Positions 6,671-7,064 of a stretch of DNA of 7,064 nt are shown in pieces. The notes below the pieces were generated by a model. That model saw only the letters and a list, made by a program, of their open reading frames with translations. It was not told the origin of the DNA and did no database searches. The number at the start of each line of letters is the position of its first letter. The first letter of the stretch is position 1. The DNA comes from Acetobacteraceae bacterium (GTDB lineage: Bacteria; Pseudomonadota; Alphaproteobacteria; Acetobacterales; Acetobacteraceae). The translations under genes were made by a program, and so were the position numbers. Where the stretch lies: NCBI GenBank assembly GCA_020853405.1, contig JADYYZ010000331.1, positions 1-7,064 of the forward strand, given 5' to 3'.

Positions 6671-7064
6671 GCGGCGAGCCCCTCGGGCTGGTCGACCGGG
6701 GCGTGGTGGCATGCCACGACATGGCCGGGCGCCTTGGCTTCCAGCACCGGGGCGACGGTGCGGCAGATGTCGGTCACCAGCGGGCAGCGCCCGGCGAAGG
6801 CGCAGCCCACGATCGGCTGGCGCAGGCTGGGCACCATGCCCGGGATTTCGGAGAGTTTGCTGCGCCCCGCCGCCTCCAGCGAGGAGCCGAGCTTCGGCAC
6901 CGCGCCCAAGAGGCCCTGGGTGTAGGGGTGGCGCGGGTTGGCGAACAGCGGCCCGACGGGCGCCTCCTCGACCTTGCGGCCGGCATACATCACCACCACC
7001 CGCTCGGCCATTTCCGCGACCACGCCAAGATCGTGCGTGATCAGCAGGATCGCCGCGCCGACGC
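6667..7064 (-). CDS. Dipeptide/oligopeptide-type ABC transporter ATP-binding protein, DppD/OppD-like (truncated by window edge)
   Basis: Only the C-terminal 131 residues are visible. The Walker A, signature and Walker B regions lie beyond the right edge, and the frame is still open at base 7064. What is present begins with the end of the ATPase core, AAILLITHDLGVVAEMAERV, which contains the switch histidine. The MYAGRKVEE segment follows, then HPYTQGLLGAVP and the oligopeptide/dipeptide C-terminal domain with GMVPSL and the four-cysteine pattern CAFAGRC-PLVTDIC plus VACHH. LITHDLGVVAEMA is characteristic of the D-type ATPases, which precede the F-type gene in most Dpp/Opp operons, as here. 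Its TGA stop overlaps the start of the DppF-like gene (ATGA), implying translational coupling. The permease and binding-protein genes would be expected further right. Confidence 0.9.
   Translation of the reverse strand, partial: VGAAILLITHDLGVVAEMAERVVVMYAGRKVEEAPVGPLFANPRHPYTQGLLGAVPKLGSSLEAAGRSKLSEIPGMVPSLRQPIVGCAFAGRCPLVTDICRTVAPVLEAKAPGHVVACHHAPVDQPEGLAA

Overview
The window is a GC-rich (roughly two-thirds G+C), densely coded bacterial chromosome segment. The gene content is a TRAP-type binding protein, an S-L-M ordered molybdenum hydroxylase and a Dpp/Opp-type ABC transporter. With the strong G/C third-position bias, this fits an alphaproteobacterium, perhaps of the Rhodospirillales/Acetobacterales type. 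That placement is inference from gene content and composition, because no rRNA or marker gene is present.

Layout. The left edge (1-867, + strand) is the C-terminal ~85-90% of a periplasmic TRAP (DctP-like) solute-binding protein whose N-terminus lies outside the window. It converges with a block of minus-strand genes that fills the rest. Read in transcription order from the right edge these are: the C-terminal part of a DppD/OppD-like ABC ATPase (right-edge truncated), a complete DppF/OppF-like ATPase overlapping it by ATGA, a class I SAM-dependent methyltransferase, and then the three subunits of a molybdenum hydroxylase. The hydroxylase subunits are small [2Fe-2S] (coxS-like), large molybdopterin (coxL-like) and medium FAD (coxM-like).

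The hydroxylase is the best-defined unit. CoxS carries all eight cluster cysteines, CoxM both FAD motifs, and CoxL the GGGFG motif and the catalytic glutamate. CoxL has the active-site loop AYRGAGR and the gene order is S-L-M. Both are hallmarks of 'form II' CODH-like enzymes, not of the bona fide CO dehydrogenase (form I, AYRCSFR, order M-S-L). The copper-ligating cysteine is replaced by glycine, so CO should not be assumed to be the substrate. An aldehyde, N-heterocycle or other hydroxylatable compound is at least as likely.

Electrons would flow from the substrate at Mo through the two [2Fe-2S] clusters of CoxS to FAD in CoxM. The flanking transporters could supply substrates or be unrelated; nothing in the sequence decides this. 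No gap exceeds 130 bases. No tRNA, rRNA, CRISPR array, insertion sequence or phage gene was seen. I found no convincing undescribed system; the most interesting points are the unknown hydroxylase substrate and the paired hairpins in the coxS-coxL gap.
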